A stretch of 64,000 nt of DNA from DMER64 sp041654355 (GCA_041654355.1 JBAZDQ010000002.1:1-64000), one strand, 5' to 3'; positions 1-6,694 are shown, numbered from the stretch's first letter. Translations and numbers: made by a program. The notes: generated from the sequence alone by a model not told the origin.

Positions 1-118
<118 letters not shown>

Positions 119-173
119 TTTGGAGCATGTTTCGTTACGTGTTCTGCTCTTTTCTTCCAATTTTTTATTATTC

Positions 174-247
174 AGTCCCGTAGCTCAGTTGGTTAGAGCA
201 CTACACTGATAATGTAGGGGTCAGCGGTTCAACTCCGCTCGGGACTA
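174..247 (+). tRNA. tRNA-Ile (GAT)
   Basis: A full cloverleaf is visible. The acceptor arm AGTCCCG pairs with CGGGACT, the anticodon loop is CTGATAA with anticodon GAT, and the T-loop is GTTCAAC. The discriminator is A and no CCA is encoded. It sits 56 bases after the 16S end, the usual spacer position in Bacteroidota rRNA operons. Confidence 0.97.
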
Positions 248-261
248 CTGCATACAGCTAC

Positions 262-335
262 GGGGATATAGCTCAGTTGGCTAGAGCACCTGCTTTGCAA
301 GCAGGGGGTCGTCGGTTCGACTCCGTCTATCTCCA
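262..335 (+). tRNA. tRNA-Ala (TGC)
   Basis: The acceptor arm GGGGATA pairs with TATCTCC (one G-U pair), the anticodon loop carries TGC, and the T-loop is GTTCGAC. No CCA is encoded. It is the second spacer tRNA after tRNA-Ile. Normally the 23S gene would follow within a few hundred bases, but here a terminator and a protein gene follow. Confidence 0.97.
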
Positions 336-341
336 CAAAAA

Positions 342-374
342 GAAACATCTGATTTCAGGTGTTTCTTTTTTTTT
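342..374 (+). terminator. Intrinsic terminator after the 16S-Ile-Ala transcript
   Basis: GAAACATCTGA and TCAGGTGTTTC form an 11-pair arm with a very short loop, followed directly by a run of about nine T. It lies 6 bases after tRNA-Ala and 11 bases before the sulfatase start, so it should end the rRNA transcript without a 23S gene. Confidence 0.85.
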
Positions 375-385
375 ACCTTTAGGGT

Positions 386-1972
386 ATGAAAACCAAACAA
401 TTGCTGATACCTTCAGGCGCAGCCATTGGTCTGACGCTTGTACCTATGTTGATGTTGTCTTGTAAACAGGATGAGCAAAACGACAACAAGCCGGTGAACA
501 TTCTTTTCATTATGAGCGATGATCATTCTTATCAGACCATCAGTGCTTACGGTCACGGGCTTAACAGTACTCCCAATATTGACCGGATTGCCCGGGAAGG
601 TGTTCTTTTTACAAACAGTTATGTGGCCAATTCCCTGAGCGGGCCTTCACGTGCCTGCCTGCTGACCGGTAAACACAGTATTGCTAATGGTTTTACGGAT
701 AACGTGACCATTTTTGACGGCGATCAGCAGACGTTTCCAAAATTATTGCAGAAAGCAGGTTATCAGACAGCTATTGTAGGCAAATGGCATCTGGGATCTG
801 AACCACAAGGTTTTGATTACTGGAACATTCTCATAGGACAAGGCCAGTATTATGCCCCAAGATTTATTGACAACGGGGACACTACGGTTATTCAGGGCTA
901 TGCGACACAGGTTACTGCCGATCTGACCATAAAATGGCTGGAAGAGATCCGTGACAAAGAAAAACCTTTTATGTTGATGATGCACAACAAAGCCCCGCAC
1001 AGGCCATGGCAGCCCGATATTCAGGATATGGGAGTCTACGACGGCAAGGAATTCCCGGTCCCCGCAAATTTCTATGATGATTACCAGGATAGGAAAGCAG
1101 CTGCGTTACAGGAAATGACAATCGCTGAAGATATGACATTGGACAGAGACCTGAAAATGGGATTTGACTGGACAACACGCATGTGTGAATCTGATCGCGA
1201 AGCATGGAATAATTATTATAATAGTATACAGGAAGGGTTTAATGCATTACAGCTATCAGGAAATGAACTGATTGAATGGAAATACCAACGCTATATGCGT
1301 GATTACCTTGGTTGTATCAATTCTGTGGACCGTAATGTGGGCCGTGTTCTGGACTGGCTGGAAGCCAATGGTCTGCTTGAAAACACCATTGTCATATATA
1401 CTTCTGACCAGGGATTCTACATGGGTGAACACGGGTGGTTTGATAAACGATTCATGTATGAAGAATCATTCCGTACTCCCCTTCTTATAAGAATGCCGGC
1501 AGGATTGCGCGGAACCTGTACTCAATTGGTGCAAAACATAGACCTGGCACCAACATTTTTGGACATTGCCAATGTAACTATCCCTAAAGACATGCACGGC
1601 ATATCTATGCTTCCCTTATTACAGGGCAAAAAAACGGGGAAACTCAGGGATGCCTTGTATTATCATTATCACGAATTCCCGGCCGAACACATGGTCCGGA
1701 AGCATTACGGGATACGTGATCAACAGTATAAACTGATCCGGTTTTATGATGACGGGACAGAGGCCGGAACCCGCAGGGGGATAAAAGATTATGAAAAAGC
1801 AAAAATCCGCCTGAATGAGTGGGAATTATACGATCTGCAAGCAGATCCGTCGGAAATGCATAACATCTACGGCAAGGCGGGTACACGGCGAATAACCCGT
1901 ATATTAAAGCGTAAACTTGAAAAACTGCGTTTGCAGTATGGGGAATTTAAACCGGGAATCGATACCTTTTAA
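386..1972 (+). CDS. Arylsulfatase-type sulfatase lipoprotein, serine-type active site
   Basis: A type I sulfatase (528 aa) that hydrolyses sulfate esters, in this phylum usually on host or algal glycans. The N-terminus is a lipoprotein signal ending in a LMLSC lipobox, so the enzyme is probably anchored at the cell envelope. The fold starts with NILFIMSDD (metal-binding Asp pair) and carries the formylglycine motif S-G-P-S-R at about residues 85-90. Ser instead of Cys means it must be matured by an anaerobic radical-SAM enzyme, and the next gene is exactly that. The C-terminal YTSDQGFYMGEHG block is the second conserved sulfatase region. The start lies only 11 bases after the terminator T-run. 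Substrate cannot be told from the sequence. Confidence 0.93.
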   Translation: MKTKQLLIPSGAAIGLTLVPMLMLSCKQDEQNDNKPVNILFIMSDDHSYQTISAYGHGLNSTPNIDRIAREGVLFTNSYVANSLSGPSRACLLTGKHSIANGFTDNVTIFDGDQQTFPKLLQKAGYQTAIVGKWHLGSEPQGFDYWNILIGQGQYYAPRFIDNGDTTVIQGYATQVTADLTIKWLEEIRDKEKPFMLMMHNKAPHRPWQPDIQDMGVYDGKEFPVPANFYDDYQDRKAAALQEMTIAEDMTLDRDLKMGFDWTTRMCESDREAWNNYYNSIQEGFNALQLSGNELIEWKYQRYMRDYLGCINSVDRNVGRVLDWLEANGLLENTIVIYTSDQGFYMGEHGWFDKRFMYEESFRTPLLIRMPAGLRGTCTQLVQNIDLAPTFLDIANVTIPKDMHGISMLPLLQGKKTGKLRDALYYHYHEFPAEHMVRKHYGIRDQQYKLIRFYDDGTEAGTRRGIKDYEKAKIRLNEWELYDLQADPSEMHNIYGKAGTRRITRILKRKLEKLRLQYGEFKPGIDTF

Positions 1973-3143
1973 ATACGCACAGGAAGCGCTCGGACAAAGA
2001 ATTGTAGGAGTGATGATCAAGCCGGTAGGGGCATTGTGCAACCTGGATTGTACGTATTGCTATTACCTGGACAAGAAGAAACTTTACACAGGGGATATTG
2101 CCAGGATGGATATTGAGCTGCTGGAAAAATTTACAGAACAATATATTACAGCTAACCTGCGGGCAGATGAAATATCCTTTTGCTGGCATGGGGGCGAACC
2201 GTTGCTGGCCGGGCTGGATTTTTTTAAAAAGGCCGTTTCATTACAGAAAAAGTATAACCCGGGTAAACAGATCAGCAATTCCCTACAGACAAACGGCACG
2301 ATAATTAATCAGGATTGGGTGGAGTTTTTCCGCGAAAACAATTTCCTGGTGGGTGTTTCCATTGACGGTCCGCAGGCAATCCACGATTCATACAGGCAGA
2401 GCAAACGCGGTCAGGGCACGTTTACAGAAGTCTTAAAGGGCATTGAAATGATGTACAAAGGCGGCGTGCAGTACAACACCCTGACGACTGTCAACAACGT
2501 GAACCAGGATCATGGCAGGGAAATTTATCTTTTTTTGAAATCAATCGGGAGTTACCACATGCAGTTCTTGCCTGTTCTTGAGTATATAAAATCCGGCATC
2601 GTTCCGCCCGGCACCCCCGGATCACATGTGGCTCCATGGTCTGTTTCCTCCCAAAAATACGGTGAGTTCTTATGTGACATATTTGATCTATGGAGTAACG
2701 GGGATGTCGGGATCCGGTTCATCCCTTTTTTTGAATCGGTTCTGGCGAATTACCTGGGCATACCGCCCGGTATCTGTGCCTGGTGTGAGACATGTGGCAA
2801 TAATGTTGCCCTGGAATGGAACGGGGACGTTTATCTTTGCGACCATTTTGTATATCCTGAATATAAGATCGGTAATATTGCCGATATGCCTTTTTCGCAA
2901 ATGGCCTGTTCCGATAAACTGTTCCGTTTTGGGATGGGAAAAAGAAACGGGTTACCCGACCGCTGTTTTCGTTGTGCTTTTTACAGACTGTGTTACGGAG
3001 AATGTCCAAAGCACCGGTTTTTAACTACTGTGGACGGGCAACCGGGTTTGAATGCCTTGTGTGAAGGATACAAACATTTTTTTGCCTATACCGAAGCCTG
3101 GTTTATTAAAATGACAAAAAGTATAGAAAAGAACGGGTTATAA
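1938..3143 (+). CDS. Anaerobic sulfatase-maturating enzyme (radical SAM, SPASM)
   Basis: Converts the active-site Ser (or Cys) of a sulfatase to formylglycine using S-adenosylmethionine and iron-sulfur clusters in the cytoplasm. The radical-SAM motif CNLDCTYC is near residue 35, followed by CWHGGEPLLAG and the C-terminal SPASM cysteines (CAWCETCG, CDHF, CFRCAFYRLCYGECP). The chosen ATG gives 401 aa and overlaps the sulfatase end by 35 bases. An upstream TTG at 1917 would add 7 residues, and an internal ATG at 2013 would cut too close to the cluster. Overlap with a serine-type sulfatase indicates co-expression and partner specificity. It ends in a 6-base tail-to-tail overlap with the HU-like gene. 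Confidence 0.93.
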   Translation: MGNLNRESIPFKYAQEALGQRIVGVMIKPVGALCNLDCTYCYYLDKKKLYTGDIARMDIELLEKFTEQYITANLRADEISFCWHGGEPLLAGLDFFKKAVSLQKKYNPGKQISNSLQTNGTIINQDWVEFFRENNFLVGVSIDGPQAIHDSYRQSKRGQGTFTEVLKGIEMMYKGGVQYNTLTTVNNVNQDHGREIYLFLKSIGSYHMQFLPVLEYIKSGIVPPGTPGSHVAPWSVSSQKYGEFLCDIFDLWSNGDVGIRFIPFFESVLANYLGIPPGICAWCETCGNNVALEWNGDVYLCDHFVYPEYKIGNIADMPFSQMACSDKLFRFGMGKRNGLPDRCFRCAFYRLCYGECPKHRFLTTVDGQPGLNALCEGYKHFFAYTEAWFIKMTKSIEKNGL

Positions 3144-3785
3144 AAGTAACCGTTCTTCGGGGGTATACAGCATTTTTTCCAGAAGCGGCTCCAGGGCATC
3201 CCTGAAAATATAAACCATAAGAATGATCAACAGGATTGTTACAAACAAGGTAAGTAAAACCCAGGGCCATTTCCTTTCTTTTTTCACGGGGGCAGGAGCT
3301 TTTGTCGTTTCCTGAGCAGGAGGCTGAGTCTGGACTTCCAGTGCCGGCGGGTTTTTTGAAAGCTCACAATTTATTTTGGAAGGAACAGGCAGCGGACTCA
3401 GGGACAGAGGGACCAATCCGAACCCGTTGGGATTCACCGCAACCTGCTTGTCCATTACAAAGAAAACATCACCTTCTTTTGTTCTTCTGAGTTTCCCGAA
3501 TCCTTCCAGGGTGACTGATTTTTCTTTGGACAGCTTTTTTGAGAGTTCTTTCAGCAATTCCTTCAACTCGTCTTTTGAACCGATTGCTGTTTCCAACAGT
3601 TGGTCGTTCCAGGTCTCGCTTTCTTTAAAAGAGATACGTCTGCCCGGAGGCATGAGAACGTGTGAATCACGGGTAAATGTTGCCGGAGTTTCTTCAGCCA
3701 TGAAGCTGCCCATATCACCCAGCGATACCCGGTTATGTGTACGTAACAATTCTATGCAATGAGAGGCAAGAAGGGATGTATCCAT
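3138..3785 (-). CDS. HU/CCDC81-like DNA-binding-fold protein with C-terminal membrane segment
   Basis: 215 aa. The first 75 or so residues resemble the HU-like CCDC81 domain found in Bacteroidota envelope proteins (LRTHNRVSLGDMGSF is the typical start), and residues 85-125 look like a second half-domain (VTLEGFGKL). A Pro-rich linker leads to one strong transmembrane helix at about 173-194 and a short tail. Family members often end in a SPOR domain, which is absent here. A possible promoter box TAAATTTG lies at 3794-3801 on the minus strand, 8 bases before the ATG. Role unknown; a membrane-bound nucleoid or septal factor is inference only. Confidence 0.7.
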   Translation of the reverse strand: MDTSLLASHCIELLRTHNRVSLGDMGSFMAEETPATFTRDSHVLMPPGRRISFKESETWNDQLLETAIGSKDELKELLKELSKKLSKEKSVTLEGFGKLRRTKEGDVFFVMDKQVAVNPNGFGLVPLSLSPLPVPSKINCELSKNPPALEVQTQPPAQETTKAPAPVKKERKWPWVLLTLFVTILLIILMVYIFRDALEPLLEKMLYTPEERLLL

Positions 3786-3820
3786 ATAGTCAGCAAATTT
3801 ATACTTTTTTTATCAAAGAT

Positions 3821-3852
3821 TTTGCTGGTTCAGGAAAAACCGTTTATATTTG
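3821..3852 (+). promoter_or_regulatory. Bacteroidota-type promoter of tRNA-Asn
   Basis: TTTG (3821-3824), a 20-base spacer, then TATATTTG (3845-3852). This matches the Bacteroidota consensus of TTTG near -33 and TAnnTTTG near -7. The tRNA starts 20 bases further on. The second tRNA-Asn copy has no such element upstream. Confidence 0.8.
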
Positions 3853-3872
3853 CACTCCCGTTTGGGAAAAAT

Positions 3873-3949
3873 TCCTCATTAGCTCAGTTGGTTAGAGCAC
3901 CTGACTGTTAATCAGGGGGTCCAAGGTTCAAGTCCTTGATGAGGAGCCA
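3873..3949 (+). tRNA. tRNA-Asn (GTT), left copy
   Basis: Complete cloverleaf with perfectly paired acceptor arm TCCTCAT/ATGAGGA, anticodon loop CTGTTAA (GTT) and encoded CCA at 3947-3949. It has a good promoter upstream, so this is the expressed copy or the host half of the left junction. Confidence 0.97.
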
Positions 3950-3956
3950 CAGTTTA

Positions 3957-3990
3957 AAGCACTTACGAATAAACGTAGGTGCTTTTTTTT
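3957..3990 (+). terminator. Terminator after left tRNA-Asn
   Basis: AAGCACTTACG pairs with CGTAGGTGCTT (one G-U pair) around an AATAAA loop, followed by a run of T. It repeats after the second tRNA-Asn. Confidence 0.85.
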
Positions 3991-4030
3991 ATTGAAAAAA
4001 ACACTCTTTTTTGGGCCAAAACATGGTGTT

Positions 4031-4051
4031 ATGTAAACCAATATGTAAACC
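4031..4051 (+). repeat. Paired 9-base repeats, left arm-type integrase site candidate
   Basis: ATGTAAACC occurs at 4031-4039 and 4043-4051, a 12-base period. The same pair, with the same period and orientation, is at 6452-6472 near the other end. Tyrosine recombinases of integrative elements bind such short direct repeats through an N-terminal arm-binding domain, and a fragment of that domain is encoded right next to it at 4075. Assignment as arm sites is inference. Confidence 0.6.
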
Positions 4052-4074
4052 GGTACACAACACTTAACTAACTG

Positions 4075-4743
4075 ATGAACACGATCATAGATGTTGTATG
4101 CTATCGCTCAAAAACCCTGTCAAACGGAGAATTGCCACTGATGTTAAGATTAACCAAGGAAGGAAAGAGGAAATATTTAAGCCTTCAAATCTCCTTAAAT
4201 CCTGATTATTGGGATTTTAACAAAAACAGACCAAGAAGAAACTGCCCTGAGAAAGATTCAATAAACTTCAGGATACAGGCATCGGATTTCTACTTTTCAG
4301 ATATAGACATTTGCTGGAATTCCATGCAGGAATGCAGGGAAACAGTTTTGCCAAGGTTTCCCATAAACAAACACATGGATTCCATGAAAAATCTGAACAA
4401 CATCTTTATGGATGTACACCAGTTCGCTCAATTTCTGGGAAAGGGAAGGTTATACCAGGGCTTATCCCCGAAGCACAAGATGGATCTTCCTGAAATGCTT
4501 ATGACAGATACGCAAATGAATCAGGTTGCCAGAGCCTACTATCAGGATAAGGACTTTGGCGTGGATCCTGATTTTCCCTCTAAGCCGATCAGTATGTGGA
4601 AGGTTTATAATTTACTAACGCAAGCCAACAAATTGTCTTATATCGACCAATTCCTGGATTGGGCATGCAATGCTACCGACATTAGTCTGGGTATTAGCAA
4701 AGCGCTAATGGGAGATAAGCAATACGGTTGGTTTATCCAATAG
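4075..4743 (+). pseudogene. Chimeric remnant: integrase N-terminus joined to a DUF3871-like C-terminus
   Basis: The 222-residue frame starts like a Bacteroidota phage-type integrase: residues 1-65 match the arm-binding domain pattern (YRSKTLSNGELPLMLRL, then LNPDYWDFNKNRPRR). The core-binding and catalytic R-H-R-Y parts never appear. From about residue 105 the sequence resembles, as far as I recall the family, the end of DUF3871 proteins of Bacteroidota mobile elements (QFAQFLGKGRLYQ, ISMWKVYNLLTQANK, GDKQYGWFIQ), with the usual terminal position. The simplest reading is an in-frame internal deletion that fused two element genes. Whether the product is made or has any role is unknown. Confidence 0.65.
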
Positions 4744-4823
4744 AGTTGCTTTGACTGTCAGAACCCGTTTTCAGCTTGCTGAATGACGTGGATTTTTTTG
4801 ACAGGTAGTCATCAAAAGGAATT

Positions 4824-4866
4824 TGTACCCACTTATCCCTATAAAATACATTACAAAGTGGGTACA
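4824..4866 (+). repeat. 11-base inverted repeat overlapping a promoter-like box
   Basis: TGTACCCACTT (4824-4834) is repeated inverted as AAGTGGGTACA (4856-4866), spacer 21 bases. The right arm runs into TACATTTG (4863-4870), a fit to the TAnnTTTG promoter box. There is no T-run after it, so it is not a terminator. It could be an operator left from a lost element gene. Confidence 0.45.
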
Positions 4867-4880
4867 TTTGCTGGAGATAA

Positions 4881-4912
4881 AGAGGAAGCGGTTTTTGTTT
4901 CCTCTTTTTTTT
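4881..4912 (+). terminator. Terminator inside the element
   Basis: AGAGGAA pairs with TTCCTCT around GCGGTTTTTG, followed by eight T. No gene is seen between the chimeric remnant and this hairpin other than the promoter-like region, so it probably belonged to a deleted gene. Confidence 0.75.
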
Positions 4913-4921
4913 ATTGTTTTT

Positions 4922-4950
4922 GCCCCGGTTTCCAGGAACCGGGGCTTTTT
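4922..4950 (+). terminator. Second stacked terminator inside the element
   Basis: GCCCCGGTT pairs perfectly with AACCGGGGC around TCCAGG, followed by TTTTT. It is 10 bases after the previous terminator with no gene between, which supports loss of intervening DNA. Confidence 0.85.
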
Positions 4951-4970
4951 AATTTTTAATACACAAAGAC

Positions 4971-5063
4971 ATGGAAACTATACTATTCATCATCGAATCC
5001 ATTATCATTTTTTTCGTCGCGAATTATTTCTTTCAAGACGGAAGTCCAAAGAGAAAAAAATAA
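4971..5063 (+). CDS. Possible 30-residue membrane peptide
   Basis: ATG at 4971 opens a 30-codon frame: a hydrophobic stretch from about residue 4 to 20 (METILFIIESIIIFFVANYF) followed by a charged tail ending KRKK. That is a one-helix membrane peptide with positive tail. It lies between the stacked terminators and the CxxC gene, 29 bases ahead of that gene. It has no recognised relatives and may be chance; its composition is the only support. Confidence 0.3.
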   Translation: METILFIIESIIIFFVANYFFQDGSPKRKK

Positions 5064-5092
5064 TCATTAGGAAACACTTAAATATTTATATT

Positions 5093-5308
5093 ATGGCTCT
5101 TGAAAAATTACCCGGCTGTTATAGATGTAATAGCACTACCTGGATAAAATGTTACCTCTGTAAGGGAACAGGAGAAATTAAAGATTCACATGGTTTTAAG
5201 ATCAAGGACTGTCCTAAATGCAAAGGACTCGGTACGATAGATTGTCCTAAATGTATGAGACCAGGTGGTGATGCGTGGAAAAGATTCAACCACAAAGAAA
5301 AGCCCTGA
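5093..5308 (+). CDS. Small CxxC zinc-ribbon-like protein (DnaJ cysteine-rich type)
   Basis: 71 aa. Four CxxC pairs are visible: CYRC, CYLC followed by KGTG, CPKC followed by KGLG, and CPKC. The CxxCxGxG-like spacing is that of the DnaJ central zinc domain, here without a J-domain. The start is the ATG at 5093; a longer upstream frame is possible but would read through the 30-residue peptide region in another frame and has no coding look. A terminator begins at its stop. Such small proteins are common in Bacteroidota mobile elements, with unknown function; zinc binding is likely, anything more is guesswork. Confidence 0.7.
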   Translation: MALEKLPGCYRCNSTTWIKCYLCKGTGEIKDSHGFKIKDCPKCKGLGTIDCPKCMRPGGDAWKRFNHKEKP

Positions 5309-5340
5309 ATCTTAAAGAATGACAGGGCTTTCTTCTTTTC
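5299..5340 (+). terminator. Terminator of the CxxC gene (module repeated at 6263)
   Basis: AAAGCCCTG pairs with CAGGGCTTT, followed by CTTCTTTTC. The hairpin overlaps the stop codon of the CxxC gene. About 50 bases including the downstream TACTGAAA match 6262-6313. Confidence 0.75.
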
Positions 5341-5346
5341 TTACTG

Positions 5347-5428
5347 AAACTATACTATTACAATTCCTATTTCCAACTAAAAATCCCAAATTCAAACCAT
5401 CCGAATTCAAAATGAAAGAGTATAGTTT
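5347..5428. repeat. 10-base inverted repeat in the gap before the FISUMP gene
   Basis: AAACTATACT (5347-5356) and AGTATAGTTT (5419-5428) are perfect inverted copies 62 bases apart. Part of the motif (GAAACTATACTATT) also occurs at 4974-4987. The AT-rich spacer holds no reading frame. Meaning unknown; it could be a protein-binding pair or a relic end of a small repeat. Confidence 0.35.
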
Positions 5429-5492
5429 GGGGGTTTTTCACTAAATTGCGAATCCGTGATATCCAAATAAATAATTTATGAAATTTTAAATA

Positions 5493-6209
5493 ATGAAAAG
5501 AATTATCCTTCTCTTATTAGCCGGAGTACTGTTATACTCCTGTTGCCCACTAGACGCTCCTAATAGTTTCAGAGACAGACGTGACGGCAAAGTTTACAAA
5601 ACAGTGACCATAGGGGAGCAAACCTGGATGGCCGAAAATTTACGCGCCACAAAGTACCCCGATGGTTCTGACATACCCACGGGACACAATAATACTGAAT
5701 GGGCTGCGTTGACTACGGGCGCTTATGCCGTTTATCCCCACAGCGATATTTCTGGTTTGGATTCCGAGGAAGCAGTCATTGCGGAATACGGATGCTTGTA
5801 CAACTGGTGGGCTGCCATGAATGGTGAAACAATCAGTGAAGAAAATCCCATAGTACAGGGGATTTGTCCTGACGGCTGGCACCTGCCCAGTGATGCAGAG
5901 TGGACAACACTTACTACTTATCTTGGAGGACTAAGTGTTGCGGGTGCTAAAATGAAAGAAGCTGGAACTGATCATTGGTATGAGGGTAATACCGGAGACA
6001 ATGAAAGTAGCTTTACAGCTCTTCCGGGGGGCGACCGTTACTACAATGGTCCAATAGGCGGCGTTGGCCGCAACGGCAACTGGTGGAGTTCTACGGAGGG
6101 CGATGTAGATGCCGCCAGGGGCCGGGTCCTGGGCTACAGTTACAGCTACGTAATCAGGAGCCTCGACTACAAGGCTTACGGGTATTCAGTTCGTTGTGTT
6201 AAGGATTAG
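5493..6209 (+). CDS. FISUMP-domain lipoprotein (inside the element)
   Basis: 238 aa with a lipoprotein signal (LLLAGVLLYSC lipobox, Cys 17). The rest is one FISUMP domain, the major paralogous domain first named in Fibrobacter: DGKVYKTVTIGEQTWMAENL at the start, CPDGWHLPSDAEWTTL in the middle, NWWSSTEGD and a final SVRCVKD. Proteins of this family sit on the cell surface and their function is not established. The stop is followed by its own terminator at 6263. A second, more distant FISUMP lipoprotein is at 29970. Placement within the tRNA-bounded unit suggests it travelled with the element. Confidence 0.85.
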   Translation: MKRIILLLLAGVLLYSCCPLDAPNSFRDRRDGKVYKTVTIGEQTWMAENLRATKYPDGSDIPTGHNNTEWAALTTGAYAVYPHSDISGLDSEEAVIAEYGCLYNWWAAMNGETISEENPIVQGICPDGWHLPSDAEWTTLTTYLGGLSVAGAKMKEAGTDHWYEGNTGDNESSFTALPGGDRYYNGPIGGVGRNGNWWSSTEGDVDAARGRVLGYSYSYVIRSLDYKAYGYSVRCVKD

Positions 6210-6262
6210 GTTATTTGGCCATTTGATTTTACTGAAGATTATAAACACATATTCTACAAATA

Positions 6263-6303
6263 AAAGCCCTGACTAATAAAGAACGACAGGGCTTTCTTCT
6301 TTT
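6263..6303 (+). terminator. Terminator of the FISUMP gene (module repeated from 5299)
   Basis: AAAGCCCTG and CAGGGCTTT form the stem, followed by CTTCTTTTCC. Nearly the same stem, tail and following TACTGAAA occur at 5299-5349. Confidence 0.75.
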
Positions 6304-6341
6304 CCTACTGAAATGAATTGTACTTAGTCCAGCAATAGGGT

Positions 6342-6461
6342 TCACCCAATAACACTCAATGTCTCCCACACATCCACGATATTCTGTTTTGCCAACGCCT
6401 CATACCTGTCCTCATGCTTTTCTCCATAGCATACGGCAACGTAGTATGGAAATGTAAACCA
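6342..6461 (-). pseudogene. Remnant coding frame near the right end of the element
   Basis: On the minus strand a 39-codon open frame ends in TGA at 6342-6344. It has a protein-like composition (YYVAVCYGEKHEDRYEAL, then NIVDVWETL) but no start codon; a stop closes it upstream at 6462-6464. It looks like the C-terminal scrap of a deleted gene. The family is not recognised. Its 5' end runs into the ATGTAAACC repeats. Confidence 0.3.
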
Positions 6462-6472
6462 TCATGTAAACC
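6452..6472 (+). repeat. Paired 9-base repeats, right arm-type integrase site candidate
   Basis: ATGTAAACC at 6452-6460 and 6464-6472, same orientation and 12-base period as the pair at 4031-4051. It lies 64 bases before the right tRNA-Asn copy, while the left pair lies 81 bases after the left tRNA-Asn. Confidence 0.6.
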
Positions 6473-6536
6473 AGGCAACCAAAAACAGAGAAAATACACA
6501 CAAGAAAGTGCTGTAAGTGTCTTATAAATAGTTAAT

Positions 6537-6613
6537 TCTTCATTAGCTCAGTTGGTTAGAGCACCTGACTGTTAATCAGGGGGTCCAAGGTTCAAGTCCT
6601 TGATGAGGAGCCA
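6537..6613 (+). tRNA. tRNA-Asn (GTT), right copy
   Basis: Identical to the left copy except that acceptor position 3 is T instead of C, which turns a C-G pair into a U-G wobble. The anticodon GTT, T-loop and encoded CCA (6611-6613) are kept. No TAnnTTTG box is visible in the 60 bases upstream, so it may be silent or weakly transcribed. Confidence 0.93.
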
Positions 6614-6620
6614 CAGTTAA

Positions 6621-6652
6621 AAGCACTTACGAAATACGTAGGTGCTTTTTTT
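6621..6652 (+). terminator. Terminator after right tRNA-Asn
   Basis: AAGCACTTACG pairs with CGTAGGTGCTT around AAATA, then a run of T. It is a near copy of 3957-3990. Confidence 0.85.
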
Positions 6653-6694
6653 ATTGAAAAATATTACCTTTATTTGCTGAACTATGTAGTTGTG

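Larger units (their letters stand above)
3873..3999 (+). repeat. Left direct repeat (attL candidate): tRNA-Asn plus terminator
   Basis: Matches 6537-6661 across the tRNA, the CCACAGTT flank, the terminator and ATTGAAAAA. Differences are one base in the acceptor stem, a few bases after CCACAGTT, the terminator loop (AATAAA against AAATA) and T-run length. The identical core covers tRNA position 4 through CCACAGTT. Confidence 0.85.
3873..6661 (+). mobile_element. Decayed integrative element inserted at tRNA-Asn
   Basis: A 2.7-kb unit lies between two near-identical copies of tRNA-Asn plus its terminator. Evidence for integration: the 125-base direct repeats at the ends; paired ATGTAAACC repeats just inside each end, as expected for tyrosine-recombinase arm sites; a truncated integrase reading frame beside the left end; and genes outside (HU-like to the left, ABC transporter to the right) that look like normal chromosome. 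The interior has several terminators without genes and a chimeric reading frame, so most cargo has been deleted. No intact integrase remains, so it should not excise on its own. What is left is a CxxC protein, a FISUMP lipoprotein and scraps. Confidence 0.75.
6537..6661 (+). repeat. Right direct repeat (attR candidate)
   Basis: Second copy of the tRNA-Asn/terminator unit found at 3873-3999. The right flank should be original chromosome, since a normal ABC transporter operon starts 34 bases later. Confidence 0.85.

Noticed and set aside
743..1205. Minus-strand open frames inside the sulfatase gene
   Set aside because: Overlap a well-supported gene, have no family motifs and look like codon shadows. 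The same holds for similar antisense frames through the window.
4823..5092. Long frame reading into the CxxC protein from 4823
   Set aside because: The extension crosses two terminators and an inverted repeat and has no coding character; the ATG at 5093 is the likely start.
3873..6661. A defence island or phage satellite
   Set aside because: No nuclease, methylase, toxin or capsid-like gene remains; the cargo is a CxxC protein and a FISUMP lipoprotein.
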